Below the pieces are notes generated by a model. That model worked only from the letters and a program-made list of their open reading frames with translations. It searched no databases and had not been told where the DNA came from. This document shows positions 42,721 to 53,474 of a stretch of DNA of 64,000 nucleotides, piece by piece; within the stretch, counting starts at the first letter, position 1; each line of letters starts with the position of its first letter. Location: assembly GCA_033558025.1 (NCBI GenBank), contig JAUCEF010000017.1, forward strand, positions 1,922,001-1,986,000, written 5' to 3'. A program made the position numbers and the translations under genes. Source of the stretch: Phytophthora sp. 'mugwort' (lineage: Eukaryota > Oomycota > Peronosporomycetes > Peronosporales > Peronosporaceae).

Positions 42721-44020
42721 GGCATAGGCAGTCGAGTCAGGTTTGGTTGGACGTCACGGAATTGGGTTCGTACCGTCGTATTTGCAGAGACCGCAAATCC
42801 GTCTCCGCAATATGCGAGCGAGTTTGTGCCACCTAACCCGTCACTTTGCTCCAGGATTTGCGGCCAGCCCTGTTTGCGATTTGTGCCATTTTCTGAAGGC
42901 TCCCATTCGGACCTCCGAAATAGCTATTCTAACAGCTAATATTTTATTTAATAACATCATTAATAGCTATTAAAATTATAAAACAGATCAGGGATGAAAT
43001 GGTCTATGTGTCGGACGAGAGCAGACGAGGGTAGGGGTAAGCTTAGGCTTTCGTAAGACCCCTCCTATGTAGGACCCTAAAACGAAGGGCGTTTTGGCAG
43101 AAAGGCACAATACTACTAATGTGGTAGCACAGAAGACAGAAATCGAGTTACTTTACTGCAAAATTGAGTGCACTACTGGCGAACTACTATAGTTGTAAGT
43201 ACTGCCGATCCCTAGGTAGAACATCTTAAATGGTTAAGAACGTCATCAACAGATTGTCTGACGATTCGTTCGTCAGTGACGAAAGGCCCGTTGGTAGCGC
43301 GGTTTCCTCGGATCTCAGCAAGATACACGACTCCGCCGCCTGCGTATCACTCAGTAATACGCGGGAGGTGCCAGAAACAAACGTCAAATCCTGAGCTATC
43401 CGCAGTAGTAGAGAATAATTGTCTGCTTGGCCACTCGGAAATTGTGCTGCACACAGATACTCGAATACGCGTGTAAAACCTTCTTCACCTTTATTTTTTC
43501 AACCTCCCACTCGTGAGATGTCTTTGTCATGATGCTGCATAATGCACTAGCCGTTGGGAGCTTCATTTAATAAGGATGCCTGAGTTATGATGCATACCGT
43601 CACGCCCTTCATACAAATCCAGGTACAGCTCCCAGACTGTAAGACACGTTTGCAAGTGTTTACCAGCAAAGGCGATCCAATTCATACATCATTGGCACCC
43701 TAAGCGATGAACACGACCTGCCGCGAACAACCGGATGCCCTCAGAGCTGACCTCGTTCCGTCTCATTACACGGGCATCAACTTTACCAATCGACGGATTA
43801 TTCCTCGCGTCACAGCTGGAGTAAAGTGGACAGGAAAGGTAGCAAAAAGCTATCGCTGCAAAGACACCATCACCCGGCTCTGCTCAGTCTAGGATTTGCG
43901 GACGGCAAGCCGAGTGATAGTTGATGCACCAACATACCGGTTGACTGAGTGCTGTTCGTAGAGTGCACCACACGCCACGCCATAGCTCATTCCTGAATCT
44001 TTCCCCTCACCTCCACACCA
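42721..44020. other. Intergenic region, no gene supported
   Basis: About 1.3 kb upstream of the dead tannase gene. Only short frames occur. One near 43230-43390 reads SDDSFVSDERPVGSAVSSDL but then stops, with no family match. AT-rich around 42930-42985. Confidence 0.4.
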
Positions 44021-45839
44021 GCAGACGATAAAGTTCGTCCGAGGTCCTACTGCCTTCCTTGTAGTCGCTACCACTACGCTAGCTCTTGCGTCTTCCATCG
44101 ACTTCAAGAGCGGCATTAATGCCACCACCAAGACATCAACCACCGAGCAGACATCGGCCCAGCATTTAATCGAGCAGACCTCGTCCGATTCAGCCGTTAG
44201 TCTTGCACCGGTGGAGCCTGTAGCTGCTTGCTCGGACCTGTTGTCTGTCGATCTCACCGCTATCGGCGGCAGTGGCAGCAATGTCACTTCAGCCGAGGAG
44301 ACTGACAGCGATGGCATCACCTACTGCTCGGTTACAGGTACCTTTGCCTTCACTGCCGGTTGGCAGGTCACGATGCCAGTAGCCAATTGGACGCAGCGCT
44401 ACATGCAAGTCGGATGCGGTGGCTTGTGCGGGAACATCAACATCCAACCAGGAGCTGCGGACGGGTCTGTTGAAGTTAGCAACGGTGAATTCACACTGGC
44501 GGTTCGGATGGAGAGTTTGGCCTCGACGAAGATCGGCGGTGTGGCCTTCGCGTACCTGGCTGTTCACCAGACGGCCGAGACTGCTAAGAAGCTGATCAAG
44601 ACTTACTACGGTCAGGAGGCGACGTACTCGTACTTCAACGGTTGCTCCGACGGCGGTCGCGAGGCTGTTATGGAGGCCATCCGCTACCCGAACGACTTCG
44701 ACGGTATTATTGCTGGCGCATCCGCTATGCGTGTTCACGTTCCAGAAAAGTTTCCATCACGGATGGCTTTCGGTTAGCAACACTGACGACGATGGCAACC
44801 GCGTGGTCATTGCAGACCGCGGTTCAATTCTCCACGATGCCGTCGTCAAAGCTTGCGACTCTCTTGACGGTATCGTAGACGGTCTTCTCTCTGACCCGAG
44901 ACTCTGCAACTTCGACCCGTCGACTATCGAATGTGCTGCAAACGCCACCGACAACTCGACGTGTCTGACCACCGCCGAGGTGACGGCCGTGAAAAAGTTT
45001 TACAATGGACCTAAGGACGGTAGAAAATACCTGACGGTAGGAGAGGAGCAATACGGCTCGGAGCATGCGTGGTCCGGCGTCTTCATCTCGGACTCGTACA
45101 CCGGCGACATCATGAGCACTAACACAGCGCTCGCTGCCATCAAGTACTTGATCTTTGAAGATTATCCGGGCGACAACTACACCCTGAGCTACTTTAGCTT
45201 TGCCAAATCCACCATCAAACTGCTGCGAGCGCGTCACCCGTTGCTCGACGCTGTGAGCTTGGACCTCTCGAACTTCCACAAGGCTGGTGGCAAGCTCATT
45301 CTATGGCACGGCTGAGCTAACCCGCATATCTCGCCGCGTACGACAATTGCGTACCATGAAGCACTTCAGAAGAAGATGGGCAAAAAGGTACTGAACAAGT
45401 TCGAGCGTCTGTACCTCCTTCCTGGCGTCTGTTACTGTGGAAATGGTAAAGGACCCTCAGCGATCGATCTTGTGACCCCCATGTTGGAATGGGTGGAGTC
45501 GGGTACGGCGCCTGACGCTGTCGAAACGAGCACGCCTTCCGCCACGGGCGAGAGCGAGTTCGGTCACTGGGCCAAGTCTGGCTCCGGCGCTGTGGTCCCC
45601 CTTCCGGTGCAGCTCCGCAGCGTAACTTGGAGGCAAAGGCGTCGTCTTCGGCATCCGGATCAGTGGATACGACCGTCACTCGTCCAGTTTACCCGTATCC
45701 GGCTGTTGCCAAGTATATTGGCACAGGTGATGTGAACGATGCTGCGAACTTCGAAAAGGGCGACGCGCTTTACACGAAAGCCACTCGTTCCTGGCTGGGC
45801 GAAAGCTACTTCAAACCGTATACGCCAACGCAAGCATAA
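44020..45839 (+). pseudogene. Tannase/feruloyl esterase family pseudogene (secreted)
   Basis: Successive frames read as a secreted tannase/feruloyl esterase, an enzyme that hydrolyses phenolic esters such as those in plant walls. A hydrophobic leader FLVVATTTLALASS is present but its start codon reads ACG ATA instead of ATG. The core follows: GWQVTMPVANWTQRYMQVGC, the nucleophile elbow YFNGCSDGGREAVMEAIRYP with the catalytic Ser, FDGIIAGASA, then LILWHG and PHISPRTTIAYHEAL with the Asp/His part. Lesions: lost start, a frameshift near 44745-44760, a TGA at 45313-45315 in place of the Trp of HGW, and a frameshift near 45590-45630. It ends at TAA 45837-45839. The sequence is otherwise well kept, so inactivation may be recent. 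Confidence 0.85.
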
Positions 45840-46775
45840 GAGACAGTAGAGAAAGTGAACACATGGAGCTTTCTTTCTTACATACGCGTGTGGCTTTACG
45901 TGAGTCTTCAAGATGGTGTCGAAGCTGTTGATAATATTGACGATTGCTGCTGTACGAGTTGTGCCCTGCTTTGCTGCAAGACTTTGAGGATCACTGGCAA
46001 GAGGTCAAAGTTGCTTTATTTCCAGTATTCTCCGATGTTCATTGCGCATGTAGAACGATTTTGAGGGATACCTCGTTATGGCTGAATGGAGGACGCAAAG
46101 ACGCGTCCTCATCCTGGGTGTTGCCGTTCTGGATGGCAGCGTTGATTTTCATTACCTGGGGTGGAACTTCCTTTAATGAGCCACTCTCCTGGTCTGTATC
46201 TTGACCCACGACGAGCTGAACGATCTCTTTGGCTGACACATCATGACGCTCACCCTCGCAAGGCCGATGAGCACAAACTCGTTTGCACTCATGCAGCGCA
46301 TTGACAGCAGACAAGATCGAGCTTCCAAAGTCAATATCTGCAGAGCTTGTTCCAGCGCACCGATCTCTTTCTTGATAGCAATCGAAATAGAGTCATCGGT
46401 CTCGATTACTGCAGTTGAGTCTTCTAACTGTCTCTTGCGGCAGGGAACATCCAAGCATTTGTGCCATCAGCAAATGGGCTCTGTACAATCCGGACCAACC
46501 AATTGCCAAGCCGTCTTTGCTACCTCCATCGCGTCGACGTAACTCATCTGAAACAAACAATTGGCATCAGCAACTTTCTCCTTCATGCTGCCACGCAATA
46601 CTGCATGGGTCAAGACGGTCTGCGACTGGATGCGTCTCCCGCTAGAAACCTCTCCGTCTTGAATGCCCTTCCGTTCCCCTTCCAGTTCCACATCCTCTCA
46701 TCATGTCGCAGCTTCAAATCATATCGCGTCTGGAACCTGCCCAGTCACCCCTTCGACAGGGAAATTTTGCTGCAG
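45840..46775. other. Decayed sequence, no gene supported
   Basis: Minus-strand open fragments (for example 46454-46173, with ETDDSISIAIKKEIGALEQA and LFMSANEFVLIGLAR-like sequence) look like remains of a coding gene with a helical region, but stops and shifts occur throughout and no family is recognised. Confidence 0.35.
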
Positions 46776-47132
46776 ACCTAAAATCGATCTAAAACGTACC
46801 TAAAAAACCTAAAAAACGGTACATAAGTACCTAAAACAGACCTAAACTAAGTACCGATTGGGTTCTAAAACGGACCTAAATATACAAAAGCACGGTTGCC
46901 AACTAACGTAGCCAAAGCAAACCCGTGCGGGGAGCCCGCGAAGCAGGTCCGCACGGTATTTGCGGAGGCGGGCCCAGCGCCGAGCTCCTCAGTGAGCCGC
47001 GCATTGCACTTAGCCGAAAGTACAATTTTATTATCGCGAGCGAAGCGAACTGCGGGGGCGCCCAGCCAAGCGAGGCGCGGCTTTCCCAGGATTTTTAGGT
47101 ACTTTTAGTACAGTTTTAGATCGCTTTTAGGT
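46776..47132. mobile_element. Small non-autonomous TIR (MITE-like) element
   Basis: A 357-bp block bounded by 20-bp terminal inverted repeats: ACCTAAAATCGATCTAAAAC at 46776-46795 and, on the minus strand, ACCTAAAAGCGATCTAAAAC at 47132-47113, one mismatch. Internal copies of CCTAAAAA follow the left end. The flanks carry TGCAG on both sides (46771-46775; 47134-47138, one base away from the repeat), a possible target duplication. There is no coding capacity. Confidence 0.7.
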
Positions 47133-47464
47133 ATGCAGCACCAAGCCGTTCGACGACTCTAATCTGTCCACCTTGGGCACCCGCAGCTCGTCATAAATCG
47201 TTCTAGCGGTGGATTTAATCTCCCGACCCGACAGCCGCGTGCGTTGCGTCGCGTCCAGCTGGTCCAACCACAGTGTCAGACACTTCTCGATCTCAGCGTG
47301 CTTCAAATTCTTTTCGCGGGTGACGATGTTCTATGCGAATCGAGAGACGAGGATTAATACAACGATCAAGTTGTTAACTTTGTATGCTGTATTCAAATGT
47401 AGCCATGTAGCACGAAAGGTCGCGAGCACTGCACCTGCAGTAGCTCTGCGTTGTGTTGCAGCTC

Positions 47465-48788
47465 ATGGGCGGGAACGACAGCGTGGATGCGTCAACTCCA
47501 GTGTTTCAATCGCGCCTTCATGCCAAAAAAGAGGAACGGATGCAGCAGAGACAGCAGGAGCAAGAGCTGATTCGCTCCGCAGGGTCGTCGCATCGGACCT
47601 TCGATCTCCCTGATGCCGTCAAGCGACGAGAGCGAGCAGAGGCACGGAAGCGGGTTATCGACTACCCCGGGACTGTGTGGGATGCAGTGAGCAGCAACGA
47701 TCTGGAAATGGTGCGGAATTACTTTCTTGTGGAAGGGGCGCAGACGCTCATGCGTCGGCGACACCCCGACGCCGAGCAGGGAGGACGAACTCTGCTACAC
47801 TGTGCAGCATGGTATGGACCAAAATGGTGATAGTGGGGGGTGCATTTTAGTGCACATGCTTTAACTATTGGATTCATTTCGTAGGTGGGGATACGGGGCG
47901 ATAGTTGAGCTCATTTTGATCACTGGATGCGATGTAGACGTCGTCGATAGTGTACGTGCCTGCCTTTTGTCACGTTAAGTTCTCAAGTGTAGTTGGCACG
48001 GATTCAATATTAATGACAGGTGGCAAGTAAGACGTCAGCTCTAATTGAAGCTGCACGTGCAGGACACGCTGATGTCTGCGTGACCTTGCTTCAATACGGA
48101 GCGAATCCAAGACTCCGCGACAGCCATGTAAGCGGTTCGACAACACTAACAAAAAGCCGCAATGCTAATTATTTCTTTGCGACTTTTGCAGGGCGATACG
48201 GCCTTCCACTGGGCGGGTCGTCAAGGGCATGGCACCGTGTTATTGCAGATGGCTCTCGAGCAAGAACGTCTGGAAGCTGGCTCTACCCCCGCACTCTGGG
48301 TCATGAAGGTACGCTGGCAGATTGCTCTTGAATAAATGAAGTCATTCCAACTAACACCGTGCAATTGGCTCGTTGTTGGCAGAACTACAAGAGTCGGACT
48401 GTCATTGAGCTCGCGCAAACCAGTGTTTTCGTTGTCTCGCTGCTCCAAAAACGTCTGGGCAGCACCTTCACCAGAGCGTTGGAATCAGCCAAGGGGAAAC
48501 GCAGATCTCGCTTCCCAGTTCGAGTACGTTCAAGTGCTATTTGTTTTTCTTGCTTGGCTTCTTCGGATTCTCAGTGTCTTCTTTGATGCTTGCCAGGCTG
48601 CAGTAGGAAGCAAAAGGAAGCCAGTTTTAATCCGAGCAAATAGTCGACCCGGACAAGGCGTGAATGACAGCGGAGCGCTAAAAGAACCACCTGAACCTGC
48701 GGTTACGACTCTCAGCGGAATTGATGAGCTGGGCTTGGATGTTTCATCATTTACATATAGATCGAGGAGTGCGTCTACAAGTAGATAA
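47465..48788 (+). CDS. Ankyrin-repeat protein, possible N-myristoylation
   Basis: Six exons: 47465-47811, 47885-47951, 48020-48127, 48192-48308, 48383-48523 and 48597-48788. All junctions are GT-AG and keep frame, giving 323 residues. Three ankyrin-type repeats cover the middle: GGRTLLHCAAWWGYGAIVEL, then KTSALIEAARAGHADVCVTL, LQYGANPRLRDSH, and GDTAFHWAGRQGHGTVLLQM. The N-terminus MGGNDSVDAS fits the N-myristoylation pattern (Gly2, Ser6). The N-terminal third is charged and helical; the C-terminal third is basic then Ser-rich. Ankyrin repeats bind proteins; the partner is unknown. A PH-PX gene starts 185 bp downstream, and a frame break argues against a single fused gene, though that is not excluded. 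Confidence 0.75.
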
Positions 48789-48973
48789 CTATAACCCAGG
48801 ACCATACCAGTTCGGTGCCACAACTCTAATACTGCATATACATATGTATACTTTTTCTCTCGTCCTCGAGTCATCCTCCAGTCTGAGCCAGAGGATGTCG
48901 TAGCACAGAGGTTCAATTGCAATTGGCGAGCGTGTGGACATCGCATTGAACTTAACGAAAGAGAGAAGAACCA

Positions 48974-50572
48974 ATGGAGGGATTTATCCTGACAGTGCCG
49001 TCGAAAAATCAACACCGACGATCTCTCCAAAAGAAAAAGACACACGAGTGGCGAAATCTGTTCGTCAAGCTCGACGACATTTCAGCCCGCTTGATTGCCT
49101 TTCCCGATCGATCGCAGTTCCAAGTGTGTTGGAGCGTAAGCCTCGTCGGAGCTGACATCTCAACGCCTGTGCCTGGAGAACCCTCGAACGGCATCGACGT
49201 CGATGACACGCCATACTGTTTTTACGTTCGCGAAACCAGCGCAGTTAAGGACTGTACTCACTACTTTTCTGCTGCGGATGACTCGGCCAAGAAAAAGTGG
49301 GTTAAAGCGCTCACTCAAGTCGCAAGAGACGGACCTCGGGCCCCTCATTTTACTGTCTCCCACGCAGAAAACGAGTTCGAGTTCCACGCTCGTGTTGTCA
49401 AGTTTCGACCTCATGTCGACGGCACCCACGCAGTACGTCTCTCGATCTGCAGCATTGCGTACCATCTCGTAGTCATTCACCTCTGTGTATGCCTCACACA
49501 CAGGAATACATGATCACCTGTTCGTGTCAAGTCTTTAGCAAGAAGGTTGCACGTCGTCTGATCAAGGACTGGAGCTTCTGGCGACGGTTCTCTGAGTTTG
49601 ATCAACTGCACGAGTTAGTTATTGATTGTCAAGTTCCTTTTGCGGTTGAATACCATCTTACCAACGACTTGCTGCCTTTTATATTGTTAACCAGGGCGTT
49701 AAAGCAGTCGATGGGTCCTCAGTTGGAGGGGATTGAGCTCGTCAAGCACAAACGCGACGCCTTCCGAGGTGTTCTGGGCCAGGCCTTTGACCACAATTTT
49801 CTCGAAGAACGTCGCGTCTTGTTAGACTCTTTCGTGACGAATGTTTGCAAGATTCGGACTGCTGTCGATTTTTTCAAGCATCACTCAGACCCCCACTTGA
49901 AGGTGAAGTCAGTCCCTATCGAAACAAATGATAAATGCTGATCATTTGTTTATGTCTAGACCTTTTTCCAGTTCGATGATAACTGCCAGGACGTGGTAAG
50001 AACCTCTAATGTAGTGCACTCCTCCCACTGTCAAGGCTAAGCCTTCATTTGCTGTACGCAAACAGGATCAAAGTCCTCGCAAAGGGAACGGAATTCGAAA
50101 CAAGTCCAGAAATACGTCCGGACCAGTGCCAGCCTCATCGCCCTTGACCGACAGCAACGTGGACACAAACCCGTCTCATCCCTGCATATCCACTGCAAGT
50201 GATGCTGCTTCGGAAGGTGGTAGGAGTAGATCCAAGGGTTCTCGAGGCACCCGCCGCAATGAGGTTGACGAACGTAGAACTTCGACTTCTTCACAAGCAT
50301 CAACGTCTTCACGAACTTCTACATCATCACATGCTTCAACATCATCGCGATCTTCAGGTCCTCATGCATTTTCCTATAAAGAAGACGGGTCAAGCCACCA
50401 CCACCGTCGTCACCACCATAAGAAACATGGGGATGCAGACGAAGACGAACCATTAAGCAGCACGAAGAAAGACAGGCTCAAGAGTGGTAAGCACGATTCA
50501 ACACTCAACTATTGTTCAGCAAAGGCAGAGATGCGACTTGCTGACCCCACAGGTTTAGCCCAAGGCAACTAA
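48974..50572 (+). CDS. PH and PX domain protein (phosphoinositide binding)
   Basis: Four exons: 48974-49432, 49504-49902, 49960-49995 and 50066-50572, giving about 466 residues. A last in-frame intron (50488-50551, or retained) is possible. The PH domain runs from the start (EGFILTVPSK, HEWRNLFVKLDDISARLIAF) to SAKKKWVKALTQV near residue 115. The PX domain follows: AENEFEFHARVVKF, YMITCSCQVF, then WSFWRRFSEFDQLHELVID and a KRDAFRGVLGQAF helix. The PX arginine that contacts PI3P is plausibly in the WRRFSEF motif. The tail is a Ser/Thr run with repeated TSS units, then HHHRRHHHKK, basic and disordered. Likely role is endosomal membrane binding; inferred. Confidence 0.82.
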
Positions 50573-50709
50573 AACGCCAGATGTCATGGCAGGAAATGTG
50601 CCTATTGAAGTCCTTTTCCGTGGCCGCTGGCTGTTGTTGGCATGCTCGCAGCCGGCTGAGAAGGTTGTGAAGACTGGCACATACAGATAAACAGAAGTAC
50701 CCAGATACG

Positions 50710-53361
50710 TCAGCTTAACTCTTCAGCACAAATAACTTGCAAGGAACGTACGTGGCGATGAATAGAGCCGCCAAAAACAGGCTTCATATAGCGATCGTCA
50801 ATCTGTAGGAAATCAAATAATAATACCCCAAAATTTCAAGAAAGTTGGTCCCACTGAAAACAGAGAACCGGTCAAGCTACCGAGTTTCTAACGTACGTTA
50901 CTCCAAAACGTGTGTAGTGCGCTTTTGTCTTCTTGGCGAGCAAACACGGGATGATTGCGAACATCTTCATCGTCATTGTGATCAGAGATCTATATAGCAC
51001 ACAACAATAATTAGTGTATCTCACTCGCAGCATTACGGAAATGGATCGCATCAAAAGTGTACCATCTCGTCGAGCAAGCCCTGCTCTTCATCATCATCTG
51101 CTTCAATTGTTTCGGATGAGTTAGGCTGATCACGCTTGAAGTATCAAAACCAAAGCATCTCCGTTAAAAATATAACCCTTGTTACATTAAAAAAGGTCCG
51201 ATACTGACCTTTAGCCGCGTGTATGTCAGCAATGGCTCCGTCATTCCGCCGCAGATAATGGTGGTGAAAATACACACTGAAGTCAGACTGTTAGAAAGTC
51301 TGCATCCAATATATTACGTTCATTAAAATCGTACCAGAGAGTGTCGTGGTGACGTATAAATCCTGGTTTGGACCCGGCATGTTCCTACAAGGACAAAGAC
51401 CACAATATAAGTCAATACATCGCTCCGTCCTCCAAATAATACAGTGCCTCACGTACTGTGATAGCGCGAAGGCAATGGCCCCGCGAAGTCCTGCGAACCA
51501 TAGCACGACTTGCATCTTCATCGGGATTTTCGTGGTGCGTCTAGTGATAAATACGTGAGTTCCATGTCCAACTTCGATACGTGATAGATTTTCAACCGTA
51601 CCCTTGGTTAGCAATCCAACTTAGCGGGAACGTGTTGAACAGACGTGCCACCAAGCAGAAAATGATGGCGAGCAAGATGAACGTGAAGTCCCACCGTCCA
51701 AATTGACCTGCGCACACGCCCATACCCATGTAGAGGAAGATGAAGAACTCCGACACGAGCGTGAAGCTCTTGAAAATGTGCTCTGCCGTCACTTGCGACG
51801 GCTTGGACAAGTTGTACGAGTTGTAGTGCGCCATGATGATGCCACAAAAGAACAGTGACATGATGCCTGACAGCTTCATGACCTCCGCGAGCGCGTACGA
51901 GCCATAGGCGTATAGAAACAGTAACGTGATCTCGTACGCCGGGTAACCTTTGATGTTGGAATTCTTGCACATGTAAGAGCACGCAAGCCTATAGCGTGTG
52001 AACATGCGTTAGATATAGAAAAATAAAAATAATAAAGTAAGAAAAACAGTTCCAAGCTCCATACCCGGTAAAGACCCCACACGCTACAGAGCCCAACGAA
52101 ATGAGTGTGAACTCTATCAGCAAAGAGGCTGCAGCTCCTGACGTGAATTCGCTCTGAGACTCTTCAAACTATTAAGTATCTCGTCAACATGTTCAGGTCA
52201 GTGTCAAACGTATGGAGACATAGTCTAACATATTTCAGTACAAGATTCAGTACCTTCAAGAAAGTGTTGAACAGCACAATGGCTACTGCATCGTTCAATA
52301 CGCTTTCACCAAACACGAGACTGTACAGCAGAGGATCCAGATTCAGCTCTGGGTTTCCCAGAATTGAGAGTGTCGCTACTGGGTCCACAGCGGAGATTAA
52401 CGCCCCAAACAGCAAAGCTTCCAGGGGTGACGACGAGTCGATGGCGATCCAGCCCACCTTGCCAGCGTAGTACGTCAAGTAGCCGATAACAAACGTTGAC
52501 ACAACCGTTCCCAGTACAGCGTACAGTAAAATCGTACTATCACACACACAACACACAGTTAAACTACCATTCCAGGATCTTCAAGGCTGTAGCTCGTACT
52601 TAAAGTTGTCGAAAAATCGTTTCTGCGTACAAAAGAAACAATTGATGAGAAGATTTCGTTGCTAGCCGGTGTAAACCTTTTTCACAACCCGTACCCGGTG
52701 CAGCGAGTATCCAGCTTCAAAGATAATCGGTGGCAGCAACAGAAAGTAGAACAATATTTTCTAATACATCATACCTCAACACGTTAGTGCGCTAACCTAT
52801 TACCACGTAGAGCCTTTATCTCGTACATTGAAGCGGAGGAACTCCATCTCCTTACGACTCGGGTAGAACAGCCGCGCACTACACAAGTCCCAGCACACCA
52901 GTTTGGTTAGTATACACACAAAAGATACAAGCATAACTGCTACTATGCAGTAGAATATTGTTGTACCAGGCGCCGACGATCATCCCCACGAGCATGGCAG
53001 CACCCGACTCGGGCAGGTAATAGAAGCGATACTCCTTGGTCAGGTACGCGCATACGATGCATACACCAAGGATAATCACCTGAGACAAAGTATCAGCATG
53101 GTTAGCCCGGAACCGATGATATTTCCCTCGACATAACGATGAGCACGCACAAACAGCAGCGTATTAAGCGCGCCGAACTCGTGCAGCCCTTCTCCCGCCG
53201 CTTTATCTGCGAATACATCGCCAAACGCCGCGCAACAAGCATGCAAAACACTGTCAGTACATCGAATATATACAGAGCTAGAATTATATTCCTCTTCACG
53301 CGTCTGCTTCTTCCCCCGCCAGCGCCTAGACATACGCACCCAGCAGCTCCATGTTGGTCAT
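50710..53361 (-). CDS. Na+/H+ exchanger (NHE/CPA1 family)
   Basis: About 15 small exons are needed; the first are 53361-53340, 53206-53151 and 53079 onward. Frames join to about 530 residues. Family motifs in order: YLPESGAAMLVGMIVGA, LLPPIIFEAGYSL, FFDNFNTILLYAVLGTVVST, ISAVDPVATLSILG, LVFGESVLNDAVAIVLFNTF with the exchange-site Asp, SLFFCGIIMAHYNSYNLS, FFIFLYMGMG, and VVLWFAGLRGAIAFALS. About ten to twelve membrane helices. The short tail is acidic (ETIEADDDEEQGLLDEM) and ends PVFGGSIHRH, giving a smaller cytosolic region than plasma-membrane NHEs. That favours an endomembrane exchanger, as inference. Function is Na+ or K+ for H+ exchange controlling compartment pH. It converges with the PH-PX gene. 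Confidence 0.9.
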
Positions 53362-53474
53362 CTTGGCGTTCCAAGCACTGAAATGGCTACACTTTTATTT
53401 AATTTACGTGAGCCACACGTATTGCTTCAAGCCAGCCAATCAGCGCGCAGTACGCAGGACTTACTCAGTGGAAG
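53362..53474. promoter_or_regulatory. Bidirectional promoter region with CCAAT box
   Basis: Only 113 bp separates the NHE start (-) from the importin start (+). It holds CAGCCAATCAGCGCG (about 53433-53447), a CCAAT box. No TATA box is seen. Function as a shared promoter is inferred from the geometry. Confidence 0.45.

Noticed and set aside
13251..47132. Search for CRISPR arrays, phage or bacterial operons among the repeats
   Set aside because: The repeats are transposon ends and decayed eukaryotic transposase genes, with no regularly spaced short direct repeats.
48974..49513. PH exon read through its intron to a stop at 49513
   Set aside because: A GT-AG intron (49433-49503) restores the PX domain in frame, so the read-through end is not the real protein end.
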